Counted from the stretch's first letter, positions 46,484-57,842 are shown. The stretch: DNA of 64,000 nt from Ulota crispa (GCA_963920765.1 OY987244.1:29058358-29122357), one strand, 5' to 3'. Made by a program: numbers and translations. Notes: generated by a model from the letters alone, not told the origin.

Positions 46484-46913
46484 TATCTTAACCCTTAAAG
46501 CCCAAGGGCCTTTATTTTGTCAAAAGACACTCAAAATTGCTATTTCTATTGCAAAGAGAAACAAAAGTTTGAAAATTGGTCTCAGACCAAGGGATTTGAG
46601 CCCAAGAAAGGGCCCCTTCCCCAAAACCATGGAAGCTTTGAGTCCATCATGGGCACATTGCCACATGCGCAATCTGACATGGTCGAAGTCTAACCATGTC
46701 AGATAATCTAATTTTAGAAAGAAAAAAATCTTATTTTTTTAAGATTTTTTGTTTTTGTTTTTGTTTTTAATTTTTTTAAATTAATTTTTCTAACAACCAG
46801 CAAGGGTAGGTTCCGAGCATTAGGAACAGCCAAAACTCATAGCCTCACTCACAGCCCTTTGGAGGGTTGAATTTCTTCTTAATAATTTGTATATCTAACC
46901 ATAAGATCTTGTA

Positions 46914-47151
46914 CAATGGGGGGGGACAAAAAGATTGGGAAATGGAGAGTTGGGCAACAATCTTTATAATTGGTTAGGTTTTGTAGGATTCCTACTAGTT
47001 AAAAAACTTGTGAACTTAGCAGTGTTAAGTTTGAGAATTTTAGCTTTTTAGTGGTGGTTTTACCTACTTGAGCTAAACGTAAAAGTCATATTTGGGATCA
47101 TTGAAGTTAGGTGTTGGACTAAAATATCCCAATCTTTTTTTCCCCCCATTG
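46914..47151. mobile_element. TA-target MITE, CAATGGGGGG ends, 238 bp
   Basis: CAATGGGGGGGGACAAAAAG and its inverse TTTTTTTCCCCCCATTG, TA at 46912-46913 and 47152-47153. It is absent from the matching point of the T4 copy at 62134 (TTGTACTAG). Confidence 0.8.
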
Positions 47152-47153
47152 TA

Positions 47154-47329
47154 CAGTGGTGCCTCAATAAGATGAAGGTATTTGGACAGCATATTCATTT
47201 CGTGTAAGGATAGCATTCATTGTAACCAAACACATCTTTTGTAGCTCCCCAACCACTAGGGATAGTCATCTCCTTCATCTTAGCTAAGCATTTTTTCTTA
47301 TCAAGGTTCATCTTAAAGAGGCACTACTG
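47154..47329. mobile_element. TA-target MITE, CAGTGGTGCC ends, 176 bp
   Basis: CAGTGGTGCCTCAATAAGAT and its inverse ATCTTAAAGAGGCACTACTG, with TA at 47152-47153 (shared) and 47330-47331. The CAGTGG start and TA target fit Tc1/mariner-derived MITEs. Confidence 0.8.
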
Positions 47330-48107
47330 TACAAGACTAGTATAAGAATGTGGAAAAAAAAATCAAAGACTTTGACCGCACATATTACAAGATATTTGTG
47401 TGTATTAAAACACTTTTTTGCATCTTGCATGATTAGATTATTTGACTTTGAACTTTTTTTACTTAATTTTTTTGCACCACAAAGTTTGAAATTTTATTTT
47501 TGTATGGTGGAAAATTGGGTTGAGAATCTTTGGAAAAATACCAAAACAAAAAATACTTAATTTTCATTCTTAATAAAAACATTAGATAAAAGAAGGTTTG
47601 AGATTGAACAAAAACTTAAATTGTTAATAACCCTGCAATGGAATTGAAATGCAATCATCCCAATGCTAAGATTGTTCTAGAAAGCAAACTTCACCCTTTC
47701 CACAAAAAAAAGTTGGAAAAATGTTAAACTTGCATTCAAAAATGAAGTTTATAAGTTATGTTTTCAAGAAGATGCTTGAATTGCCAGTAAAACAAGATTG
47801 TCCATAACATTCTCATAACTAGTCCAAATGGAATGAATCAAAGCTATAGATGTAGTTAAACTATAACCTATGAAAAAGAAAATGTAAAAAAAGAAAATTA
47901 AATTTTTGTATAAAAAGTTTGCCACCTGATCTCCCCAAATTTGTGCTTATTTGGACATAACTTTTTCTCCCAAGCATAGTTTGGAATAAAAATTAAATTC
48001 TCCACAAACTAATGTGTTTTTCTGTTTAAGTTTCAAAACATGAAAACAAAAATTGAGAATGTAGGTACCTGCCCAAAATCCCATTTGTCCCTTGAGGGCT
48101 TTAGGGG

Positions 48108-49055
48108 TTAAGTTGACAAAAGGCTGATGTGATGGAAGTAAGTTAAAGTACAAAGAATTCTCCCAAATTGTTTTTTAAACTAGGTTTTGGGAAGATTTTA
48201 GAGCTGTATTTGCCAATGTTTGTCATTTTCCATCTTCAGTTGGTTTTTCCACGTGCTTTACTAGATATTTCTTATGTTTGTACTATAATTAGACACATTT
48301 TTGAAATGTTTAGTCTTTTTTAAATCCCATTCCTTCAAAGTTCAACTAATATTTTTTTGGCATTCTCACTAGTTAACAATACAGTAACTACCAATTCTCT
48401 TTGAATACTTCCCTATACCAAGGAAGGAAAAAAATGATAGAATTATCCATGTGCATAGTCATCAATATAATACACAAACTTTATTAAATTTCATCCAAAA
48501 TTTAGCAAATCTGATATTTATTTTGGAGGGGTCTTACAATGTCATCCATTTTCACCTAATTCTATGAGTATTAGGGGTAAAAATGAGGTAAGATTGTGGC
48601 GAAAATCTGACTAGAAAAATTTCCCAGCTGCCCTGTACTGGACAGTAAATGCAAAATGGATTCACTGTCACTCACATGACAATAAGGCAAAGTTCAGATA
48701 AGTTGAAGCTTAGTTGCCTGGTTTCATCAAAGCAAAACTCAATCAGTCCACTCTCACTCCAAGTGCCATGATGCCATTGGTATCCAAATCAATGGAGCTT
48801 CCCCAACACTTGAAGTCTTTGGGTAGCTTCTCCAGGACTCTCCCAGTCCCCTCCCCCCAGGGCCCTAACCCTGGGTGGCCTATATCCTACGCCACTGCAG
48901 CATGTCTACATTCCACCCCAAATTTTCTGCATGAAAATCGTCCACCATGGATCCACTTATGGCATCAAGAAGTACATTTTTGTTTTCTTCTCACTCAAGC
49001 ATAACTTTCCTATGCATGAGACGAACATGAGTGGTCCTCTACATATGAACACCAA
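48108..49055. other. Stretch with a G+C-richer island, possible exon
   Basis: At about 48640-48960 the sequence is unusually G+C-rich (CCCCTCCCCCCAGGGCCCTA). A minus-strand frame ending VLEKLPKDFKCWGSSIDLDT then a stop near 48740, and a 96-codon plus-strand frame (48714-49004), both cross it. I recognise neither product. Confidence 0.25.
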
Positions 49056-49720
49056 ATACTGCATTTAGGTTGTCTTATCTTGGAAAGTTACCTCATGACT
49101 CATTGTTTGACCACTTGAAGGTGCAAGTAACTCTCAAGATTTTAAAATTTCACATGGTTTACAATAGGGGTAGTCATGGCACTTCAAAGAATGAAAAGAG
49201 CATGGAGATTGAGAATCGGCTGAGTGATAGTAGGAGCCAATAGGAGCTCATTCTTCGTGAAGATGCTGTGACACCCCATTTGTGTGTGATGGAGAATGAT
49301 TTACTTAGAGAAAGACAGCACGGTTAGCGATTGGAGGAGCAAAAAGCAATTCATGAGCGAGGAAAACGAGCAGATCATGGTAAGAAGTTCACACACTAAC
49401 TCATTCTCTACTCCATTCTTCACCTTTGGAGGAGAAGAACGAGGTTGTGAGAAGTTTCACGCATGAAGCAGAACGCAAGCTCTGGCAGCCACCAACAACA
49501 AGACAAGATTGCGTTCTTATTCTCCACTTTTGGAGATAAAAGTGTTGTGACTACCCCTAATGTAGAAGTTGCTTGTTCTTTTTTCCTTAGTGCCATTGCT
49601 ATTGTCAAGATTTATTTATTGCAAAAAATGTTGCTGCAATAGTAAATACGTATATAATGTAGAATGTCAAGAAACTAGTGGGTCAACCTAAATGCACTGT
49701 TTAGTGTAGTTTGTAAGAGA
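49056..49720. repeat. Dispersed repeat C, copy 4, split by MITE D1
   Basis: The parts outside 49167-49557 match 6008-6282, for example CTTGGAAAGTTACCTCATGA and the end ACTGTTTAGTGTAG. The class is unknown. Confidence 0.55.
49167..49557. mobile_element. TA-target MITE, GGGGTAGTCA family, copy D1
   Basis: Ends GGGGTAGTCATGGC and TGTGACTACCCC, TA at 49165-49166 and 49558-49559. 391 bp. The interior contains inverted CTCATTCTC / GAGAATGA-type segments shared with D2. Confidence 0.8.
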
Positions 49721-49903
49721 AAAGTAAGATTCCATAGGAGCCTGGTTCACACTATGAACTGCTTTATACTAGGAGTCAAGTTGTTTTGAGTTCACCAAAC
49801 ATGGAGGGCCCATTTGTGGACTTTATGTTGTTACTGGATTTCATTGAATAAAATTACATTTGTTTGTGTATATATTGTGTATACACGTGTGTTGGAATCA
49901 ATA

Positions 49904-51048
49904 GGGGTAGTCACACCTTTTTCACCCCATTCTCAATTCTCTAATAATGGGGATGTGGAACTTTCTCCTCAATTTGCAAAGATCTCATTATTTGAAAATT
50001 GAGAAGTTGTTTTCTTAAACTCCAAAGCAAAAGAATGTGCATGAAGAAGAAGATTTAGCATGTGAAGTTTTCCCCAAGGTATGTCTCTTTTTCATCTAAC
50101 TTTTATTGTTTTCACCCTCCTTGTAGTTGGAGACCTTAGTTGAGTGTGTGAGTGCAACTTTGTTTTTTTATGCATCACCATTTTTTAACCACTAAAGGAC
50201 CAAGCCCCCTTTTCGGGGACAAATGGGATTTTGGGCATGTACCTATGGCTAAACTACTTTGCATGATTTTTTGAAACTTTTATGGAAGATGGGGAATTCA
50301 AAGATTTGTGTGGGCATATAATTTTTACCTCATTCCAACATTTATTGAAGAAGTTAAAAATGAATTTATGAGAATTTTAGTTCGGCGGGCAGCCCAAAAA
50401 CTTCTTTAAAATTTGTATTTTTGAAAAATAAAAATTTGAGGTTAGTTCTTTAGACTTATGTGTATGTAGGAAGCTCTGAATCATTCAATTCTAATTGATG
50501 AGATGAAAGTTATGAGAAGTTTTAGTTTGCGGGTAGGTGTGGAGAATCTCAAAACAATGCCTACACGCAAACTAAAACTTCTCATAACTTTCATCTCATC
50601 AATTAGAATTGAAAGATTCAAAACTTCCAACATATACATAAGTCTAAAGAACTAACCTCAAATTTTTATTTTTCAAAAATGCAAATTTTAAAGAAGTTTC
50701 TAGGCTACCCGCCGAACTAAAATTTTCATAAATTCATTTTTAACTTCTTCAATAAATGTCGGAATGAGGTAAAAATTATATGCCCACACAAATCTTTGAA
50801 TTCCCCATCTTCCATAAAAGTTTCAAGAAATTCCACAAAGTAGTTTAACCATAAGTACATGCCCAAAATCCCAAAAGTCCCCCGAGGGGACTTTGGTCCT
50901 TTAGGGGTTAGGGAACTCATTCTCCATTCTTCACCACCCACAAAAGGAGAATAGCACCTTCTTCATGGAGAAGCTTTTGTAGTGAGTCCTATTTCCACTT
51001 TGCAACTTCTCATTCTTTATAAAAGTTTCATTCTTGTGTAACTACCCC
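49904..51048. mobile_element. TA-target MITE, GGGGTAGTCA family, copy D2, split by a T4 element
   Basis: Ends GGGGTAGTCACACC and TGTGTAACTACCCC, TA at 49902-49903 and 51049-51050. Subtracting the nested T4 element and one target copy leaves about 422 bp, near the size of D1. Confidence 0.8.
50189..50907. mobile_element. T4 foldback subfamily, 719 bp, nested in D2
   Basis: Begins CCACTAAAGGACCAAGCCCC and ends GGTCCTTTAGGGG, with TTAA at 50185-50188 and TTAG at 50908-50911. Almost the whole element is a palindrome: AACTTCTTTAAAATTTG... on one side and ...CAAATTTTAAAGAAGTT on the other, meeting near 50545. Confidence 0.85.
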
Positions 51049-51664
51049 TAATGTCGAAGAATTGAATTGAGATCTCAATAGCACTACTTGATGTCTTTCT
51101 CAATTCCTTCACCTTTAAAAATCTTAAGGCTTGTAGTTGTGACCTCAAATTGTTGGCCCTAAGAACTATACACACGAGAAATTTGAACTCTTATTTCAAT
51201 GAATCTTGAGGTCGTTATTGAGGCTATGTATATCAAAATGTTGGTTCAAATAGCCACAAGGTTTGATGACCGTGACTCCTAGTCTAAAGTAGCCCTATGC
51301 ACCCCCTGCCAGCTCCTACTTCTCACCTCTACAGCTTCTATTTTTGTTGAGCAAAATGGGTAAAGGTTTGGATCCAAAGCTTCCAAAAGATATACAATTT
51401 GAATTTTGGTACGTTACACAACTCAAACTTCCTCGAGCTGTACCATGGGTTTCTCATGACTACTTGCATACCACTCCAGCCAGCTGCAATCAAGGAGAGC
51501 AATTTACGCACAATTGCAATGTATGATGTGCCAAGCAATGGCTTCCATGAAAAGGATACCACCTCAATGCATGTGGCAACTTCACAATCAACCCCACTAA
51601 GTACAGGCACTGCAGCTTTTAACACATTCACATTCATTGGATGGAGCCAGACTTGGTCACATTA
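51049..51664. other. Stretch with gene-like frames on both strands
   Basis: Between 51338 and 51665 a 99-codon minus-strand frame (MNVNVLKAAVPVLSGVDCEV..., with NPWYSSRKFELCN) and two overlapping plus-strand frames are open. G+C content is above average. A broken or partial gene is possible but neither strand gives a product I recognise. Confidence 0.25.
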
Positions 51665-52060
51665 AGGTAGGCGCACCCATAAGCGTGGAAATAAGGGTTT
51701 TGGAGTAGGTAAAACAATTGATTAATTTTGAAAAAAAATAATGTAAATTAGGAAATGGAAACCAAAAATATTGGCATCAATTTCAAAGTTTCAAATGTAA
51801 GCATTTGTTCACAAAAAAATTTCAGAGTCCAAAATCACTGAAATTGTAAGAACCATGTGTAAGAGATGCTAATCACAAGGCTTGTTGGTCTTAAATAGTG
51901 AGATGGGTACTCAAAACCTCATGCTAGTCACCCACAACCATCACTTCATCACCCATAACCATCACTCATTCACCCATAACCATTTTTTTTTTTTATTAAT
52001 TAGCCCTTCCACTATTAGGTGACGGGCATGGAGACGCAACGCTTATGGATGCTGCTACCT
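51665..52060. mobile_element. TA-target MITE, AGGTAG family type A, copy A4
   Basis: Ends AGGTAGGCGCACCCATAAGC and GGATGCTGCTACCT, TA at 51663-51664 and 52061-52062. The CACCCATAACCATCACT-type interior repeat is present. 396 bp. Confidence 0.85.
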
Positions 52061-52146
52061 TACAAGCTCATTTGAAGTGGACGTGGTCTGTGATGGATTC
52101 CAATGGCCATTAAGCTTAACCCTTAGTATGTCTGCAATATTTTTTT

Positions 52147-52319
52147 TTTGCTTCTTGTCATAAATGATGTCATTTTGTTTCTTGCCATAAAAGGTGTCAT
52201 TTTGCATCTTGTCTAGGTGTCATTTAGCTTCTTGCCATAAAAGGTGTCATTTTGCATCTTGTTTAGGTGCCATTTTGCTTCTTGTCATAAACGGTGTCAT
52301 TTTGCTTTTTGCTCTAAAA
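52147..52319. repeat. Imperfect tandem repeat, TGTCATTTTGCTTCTTG units
   Basis: Units of about 25-30 bp containing GGTGTCATTTTGCATCTTG or TTCTTGCCATAAAAGGTGTC alternate about six times. Confidence 0.75.
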
Positions 52320-53142
52320 GCTTAGTTTGAATACAAAGATTTGCATAAAAGGTTCAAAAACTCTAATTGATGCAAAAAAAAAAGAGTTTGTAGTAATAAG
52401 ATTTGCTTTGCACAAATTATGTGATATACTTTTTCAATTTCTTTTGAACATTGTTGTATAAGTAAAGGAAATTCTTTAAAGTTCAAAAATGCCCAAAATG
52501 CATGAAAATGGTTTACAAAGTGACTTTGGCAACCCTAAATAGCTAATTCTACTAAAGGGTACATTGCTACAGGCAGCTAGATGTCCAACCACCAATCTTT
52601 GAGAACTCTTGGTCACCATCTCCATCTAAATACACAAACCTTGCCCATTGGAGCATGTATTTCTCTCTAGAGTACATGAAAGGCTCTTTTGTGAAAGCCA
52701 CTACATCTTCATGTGTGTTTGAAATTTAAAAAATCACCAACCCAAAAAACCAAACTATCATGCAGATTAGGTTTGTGACTTCTTGAGAATCTCGTGGATA
52801 AAACTCATTGCATTAGTGTTTTTCAGAAGTAACCCCTATAAAGCTTGGCATACTGCACTCACGTATTTGTGGCCATTGTGGAAATGCTCAGATTTAAGTA
52901 CTGATAAAGATAGAAGAAAAAAATTGCCTGTATTTTGGAAATTAATCAAAATATTTATTTCCTTGATACATGACTATATCAAGATTTCTAAATTTTAGGT
53001 ATCCTAAATTCAAATATTAAAATTTGATGTTATTTTTGCCAAGTGAAGATAGCTCTTTTTTTTTGGCCAGAAATGTGAGTGTGCAATATCCCAATTCTCA
53101 ACGCTTAGGGTATGGTTGATCAACGTTCTCACTACCAATTAA
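52320..53142. other. Stretch without a supported gene
   Basis: Moderately A+T-rich; the only frame above 60 codons (52783-52998) has no recognisable domain. Confidence 0.35.
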
Positions 53143-54435
53143 TCCCTGAATGCCCACGGCATCCAATTTGGGTGTTTACAAAACTTTGAAGATGAATAAA
53201 ACCTGATCAAATCACTATTTTTCATTTTTTTTCCAATGCGAGTTTGTTTTGAAGTCTATTTTCAACACCAAAAATCTAATTTTGGAAATGAATGTTGATT
53301 ATTTTTCTACTCAAGATTTTGTAAAAGGGTGTCCATTGCAATCTTAAGTTTTTTTGTGTTTGAAGATCTTGAAAATGAGCCTCAAATACATTAGAGCTTG
53401 GAGAAAAAACTTGCATTAGAATCCCATTTAAAATATATATAGGAGTAGGTTTTGAAAGCCGTAAATTGATTAAAGTTAGACATGTAATGACCTTAACGCC
53501 TCACCACCCAAGGGGCCCAAATTGGGCTTCTCTGAATTATCCAAGGTTGTGCAACCTTTCTACAAGATTTTTTTTTTAGTGATTATTATTATTTTTAAAC
53601 TTTTATTGAAGTCTAGTTTCAACATCATGAGTTTGATTTTGAAAATGAATTAAAGTGATTCGTCTATTCTAGATTTTGTGCAAGGGTGTCCATTGCAAAT
53701 CTTCACTTTCTAGTGATGAAGGCTCTTGGAAATGAGGCTCAAGTACACTAGAACTTGGACAAAAAATCACATTAAAATTCAATTTAAAAAATTGTAGAAT
53801 AGATTTTGAGAAGCTGTAAATTGATTGGGGTTATGCATATTATACTTTACATACTTATATTTTTTTGGTACCCTCAATTTTAGGTTTGAGATGCAAAAAG
53901 AGGATTGAAAGGCTTCAAATCACTTTTGCAGTTTTAACACCCTTATCATCAAACATTATAATCTTTCAATCCATAAATGATATTGTTGTGATTTCTTTTC
54001 TTATGTGATCTATAACATGTCTAATTTAAATTTATACGGTTGCACTTCAAAGACATTTGATAAGATTGATCAAAATGTAAGCATTTTGTTCACTTTCAAG
54101 CAAATTTTGAGATACTCCAAACTACCATGGGCGGTGAGGGGTTAAACCCAATACTTTATTGATGACCAAATTTTTAGATTTGCCATAGGTAATGAGGATT
54201 GGTAGACTTGAAGTCCCTTTTGCAGTTTTAACACCCTTAGATTCAAACATTATAATCTTTTGAACTATAAATGATATTGTTATATTTTCTTTTTCCATGT
54301 AATCTTTAACATGTTTTGTTTAAATTTGTACAGTTACAATTTAAAAAAATTTGATGAAATTTATGAAAAGGTTAGTTGATTGTTCAGTTCCATAAAAATT
54401 CCAAGAAGCTCAGCAAGGCCTTGGGCATCTAGGGG
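53143..54435. mobile_element. T4 element, 645 bp subfamily, split by another copy
   Basis: Begins TCCCTGAATGCCC and ends GGGCATCTAGGGG, with TTAA at 53139-53142 and 54436-54439. Removing the nested copy and one TTAA leaves 644 bp, the same as 55738-56381. The interior (GATGAATAAAACCTGATCAA) matches 55738 and 60685. Confidence 0.85.
53497..54141. mobile_element. T4 element, 645 bp subfamily, nested in another T4 copy
   Basis: Begins CGCCTCACCACCC and ends GGGCGGTGAGGGG, with TTAA at 53493-53496 and 54142-54145. In intact relatives the host reads CCTTAAACC at this point, so a single TTAA was duplicated. Confidence 0.9.
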
Positions 54436-54457
54436 TTAATGATGTCTTCACTCTTAG

Positions 54458-54629
54458 GAGTTACACCTTTTCTTTTCGATTTCTTGACCTTGATTCCTCG
54501 TATAAATTCCTTGGGAGTTGGGACTCATTTCAGAAGTTCAACCAATGGGATGAGGAGGCGAGCATTGGGAGTCTGGGACCTTCTGGGTCTTCGAATGGGT
54601 CTTTGACTTCTAAAAAGGGGAACCCCTAA
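54458..54629 (+). other. Candidate terminal coding exon, unknown protein
   Basis: After a strong acceptor (GATGTCTTCACTCTTAG, AG at 54456-54457) an open frame of 56 codons runs to TAA 54627-54629. The peptide is gene-like: SYTFSFRFLDLDSSYKFLGS, then WDSFQKFNQWDEEASIGSLG and a Ser/Gly/Lys-rich tail ending KKGNP. G+C content rises here. The upstream exons would lie beyond the T4 elements on the left. I do not recognise the family. Confidence 0.35.
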
Positions 54630-54644
54630 GCCCTAAGCCCTAAG
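54624..54644. repeat. Three CCCTAAG repeats
   Basis: Three exact copies of CCCTAAG, one base away from the plant telomere unit CCCTAAA. Too short to be an interstitial telomere array. Confidence 0.7.
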
Positions 54645-55197
54645 CTACGTTAGACGCGAGGATGCTGAATGAATGGAAGGGCAGAAGCGCGAAACAAAAA
54701 GCAGGGACAGGAAAAGGTAAAGAAGAGGGGTTTTCATGCACAGGAATATAATTGTAGCCAATGATTATGTGATTTGTGCTAAAAATGTCAGCAAGCGGGG
54801 TTTTGTTCATCCTCATCTTGGAATGATTGGTGACCAAGAGCTCCCTCCCCCCGCTCCACCTGCCATGCAATCTTGCGACGTAGCACTGTAGAAACTGTGG
54901 CCCAGGAGGAGTGGAGGACTGGTCAACAAATACAAATTCAACGTTATTCAAAACTGGTGTGGAGGGAAAATTTGTAAAGAATCCTCCCAGTCCCCCTGGC
55001 TGGTGCCAAATTTAAGCCGAGTTTTTGTCACTAACCCGAATAATTTGTTGCTGCACAATCAATCAGACACTCACAAGTATGCAAAGTTACAGGAATCCTC
55101 ACCCACGTTTCCTTTCACACTACAGCCAGTTTAGTGCAGGAGGGAGGTGAGGTCATGAGGTGCTCTTTGTCCTCCCAATTTGGATGCATGAATACCC
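54645..55197. other. G+C-richer stretch without a supported gene
   Basis: A 103-codon minus-strand frame (54640-54951) is open but reads as low-confidence protein (many Ser, Pro, Phe). It may be 3' flank of the candidate exon just upstream. Confidence 0.25.
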
Positions 55198-55535
55198 ATT
55201 CGGATGCAAGGATAGTTATTTAGATGGATAGATGATTGAATAGATGCCGATTTCAATGAATGGGTGGATTCTCATTCTGATGGATGAAGACTAATCTGGA
55301 TGGATTCCCACTCTGATGGATGAATGAATTGATGGATGTTGATTTCAACGGATGGATAGATTCCCATTCTGATGGATGAAGACCAATCTAGATGGATGAA
55401 TGGGTGGATGGATAAATGGCTGGGTGGATGAAAGGATGGATGGATGCTGATTTCAAGGGATGGATGGATTCCCATATTGATGGATAATGACCAATTTGGA
55501 TGAGTAAAGAGCAATTTGGATGGACGAAGATTCTC
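55198..55535. repeat. GATG-rich degenerate tandem repeat
   Basis: Variants of GGATGGATG, GATGGATGAAGACCAATCT and GATTCCCATTCTGATGGATG are repeated many times. The minus-strand frames over it (HPSIH-type peptides) are products of the repeat. Confidence 0.8.
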
Positions 55536-55737
55536 TTGGGTCCTTGGAGGTAGTTTGATACATTGGGTGAAGAGGAGCTTTAGGATATCTGGGGTCAACA
55601 AATAACGTAACTACATTGAGAGCACCAGTTTTGGTTTTCTCTACAGTAAGATGTTTTGTTTTACGTTGTAGAAAAGTTAGCAGTTTGTCTTTCAATGTTT
55701 TTGTTTGCCATTATTTTCGGGAAATATTTTCCTTCAA

Positions 55738-56381
55738 CCCCTAAATGCCCAAGCGACCAGATTTGGGTCGTGAGGATACTTTGAAGATGAATAAAACCTT
55801 ATCAAGTCATTATCTTCAATATTTATTTTCAATATAAATTTTTTTTGAAGTCTACTTTCAACATCAAAAATTCAATTTTGAAAATAAAAGTTGATGATTT
55901 TTCTACTTGAGATTTTGTACAAGGGTGTCCATTGCAATCTTGAGTTTTCTAATGTTAGAAGATCTTGAAAACGAGTCTTAAATACACTAGAGCTTGGAGA
56001 AAAATCCACATTAAAAATCCATTTAAAAATAATGTAGGAGTAGATTTTCAAAACCATAAATTGATTTGAGTTAAACATGTAATGACCTTAAACCTCATAA
56101 TTTTATGGTGACCAACTTTTTAGATTTGACATGTGAAACGAGGATTGGAAGACTTTAAGTCACTTTTGCAATTTTAATACCCTCATGTTCAAACATTATA
56201 ATCTTTCAAACTATAAATGATATTGTTGTGTTTTCTTTTTACACATAATCTCTAACATGTTTAGCTTAAATTTGTGCAATTACAATTGAAAAACACTTGA
56301 TGGAATTCATGAAGAGGTTGATTGATTGATCAATTTCATGGAAAGTCCAAGAAGCTCAGATAGGGCTTGGGCATTTAGGGG
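55738..56381. mobile_element. T4 element, 645 bp subfamily, intact
   Basis: Begins CCCCTAAATGCCCAAGCGACC and ends CTTGGGCATTTAGGGG, flanked by TCAA (mutated) at 55734-55737 and TTAA at 56382-56385. A 68-codon minus-strand frame inside (55872-56078) resembles a frame in the copy at 60685. Confidence 0.85.
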
Positions 56382-56385
56382 TTAA

Positions 56386-56934
56386 CCCCTCAAAGCCCAC
56401 TTGTCCCTTTGAGGGACAAAATGGATTTTGGGCAACTCACTATAAGTGGAATTTTTATCTTTTTTCTTTGAAACTTTCACACATGATATGCCCAAGGAAT
56501 AGCTCTAAGGTTCAAGAATTTTCATAACTTTTGACTGCATGGTTTATAGGTTATTACATAATATGTTGTTTTTTTAAAACTTTGGGCAGCTTGGGCACCT
56601 AAAAAAACTTCTATAAAAATTACAGTTTTTTATTTTATTTTTTGTAAATTGATTCTTTAGAGTTGTTTACGTGGGAAGCCTTGAATCATTTGATTTCAAT
56701 TGATGAGATGAAAGTTATGAGAAGTTTTAGTTTGCAAGTAGGTATGGTTTTGAGAGACTCCACATCTACCCACAAACAAAAACTTCTCATAACTTTCATT
56801 TCATTAATCAAAATTGAATGATTCAAAGCTTCCCACGTACATATAAGTCTAAAGAACCAATTTCAAAAAACAAAAAACAAAAAAATGTAATTTTTATAGA
56901 AATTTTTTTTAGGTGCCCAAACTGCCCAGAGTTC

Positions 56935-56974
<40 letters not shown>

Positions 56975-57149
56975 TGGAGTAACTTTTGAACCATGTAGTT
57001 AAAGGTTATGAAAATTGTTGGACCTTAAAGTTACTCCTTGGGCACATCATGTGTGAAAATTTCAAAGAAAGAATAAGAAACATCCACTTGTAGTGAGCTA
57101 CCCAAAATTGCTATGTTGCCAAAAAAATCACTGCTTGAGCCTATAGGGG
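56386..57149. mobile_element. T4 foldback subfamily, 764 bp
   Basis: Begins CCCCTCAAAGCCC and ends GAGCCTATAGGGG, with TTAA at 56382-56385 (shared) and 57150-57153. It is palindromic around about 56760. A TA dinucleotide run at 56939-56973 lies in the right arm. Confidence 0.8.
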
Positions 57150-57190
57150 TTAAGAAGCTTGATGTTTGCCTATGCTATATCACCAATTAA

Positions 57191-57261
57191 CCCCTAAATG
57201 CCCACGATATCAAATTTTAGTGTTAAAAACACCCAAATTGGGTGCCGTGCGCATTTAGGGG
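57191..57261. mobile_element. Minimal T4 element, 71 bp
   Basis: CCCCTAAATGCCCACG and GCGCATTTAGGGG, with TTAA at 57187-57190 and 57262-57265. The centre is itself palindromic (CAAATTTTAGTGTT...AACACCCAAATTGGGTG). It is the shortest copy and shows the minimal ends. Confidence 0.85.
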
Positions 57262-57711
57262 TTAAAGCACCTAGTGCTCCAAATACAAGCTTTATCGTAC
57301 ATACAATGTATAAATTGTAATTTGTCTAGAAGTTTTCATGAGTTCAAAGTTGGTTTATTGTAATTTGTCTAGAAGTTTTCCTGAGTTCAAAGTTGGTTTG
57401 TTTAGGACTTCATGTGTTGGGAAATGGATCATAGCAGAAGTAGCAAGAGATTTTCTTACATGCATTAGTTTTTAATGCATAATGAGAATATGTTTCATGG
57501 GGTTTTAACAGATACAATTTTTGTCTTCCTGGTGTGAGTCAAATCATCATGTCGATTAGCCTTGTTGGCTTTGTGGATGTCCTTGTACGTGATTTTTAGT
57601 CCCACCATTTTCAAGAACTTGATTAGAATTCCTTTGACTGTAGTCATGGTGAGATGTCCTTGCGGCTACTATACATGTGATGTAATCATAGTCGCATGTA
57701 TGTTGTCTCTT

Positions 57712-57842
57712 CAAATTGGTTTTGGGTTAGCTCATCAAATTGTTTTTGGGTTAGCTCATCAAATTGTTTTTGGGTTAGCTCATCAAATTGTTTTTGGGTT
57801 AGCTCATCAAATTGTTTTTGGGTTAGCTCATCAAATTGTTTT
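57712..57842. repeat. 24 bp tandem repeat, five units plus a part
   Basis: The unit CAAATTGTTTTTGGGTTAGC plus TCAT is repeated five times almost without change. Because 24 is a multiple of three, frames stay open on both strands (GLAHQIVF on plus, KQFDELTQ on minus). Confidence 0.95.

Larger units (their letters stand above)
46492..48107. mobile_element. T4 element, about 910 bp subfamily, with three nested inserts
   Basis: Begins CCCTTAAAGCCCAAGGGCC and ends GAGGGCTTTAGGGG, with TTAA at 46488-46491 and 48108-48111. The 1616 bp include MITEs at 46914 and 47154 and an unclassified insert of about 300 bp near 46583-46888. The remainder matches 44126 and 62134. Confidence 0.8.

Noticed and set aside
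55272..55695. Minus-strand frames with repeated HPSIH-like peptides
   Set aside because: Direct translation of the GATG-rich tandem repeat.
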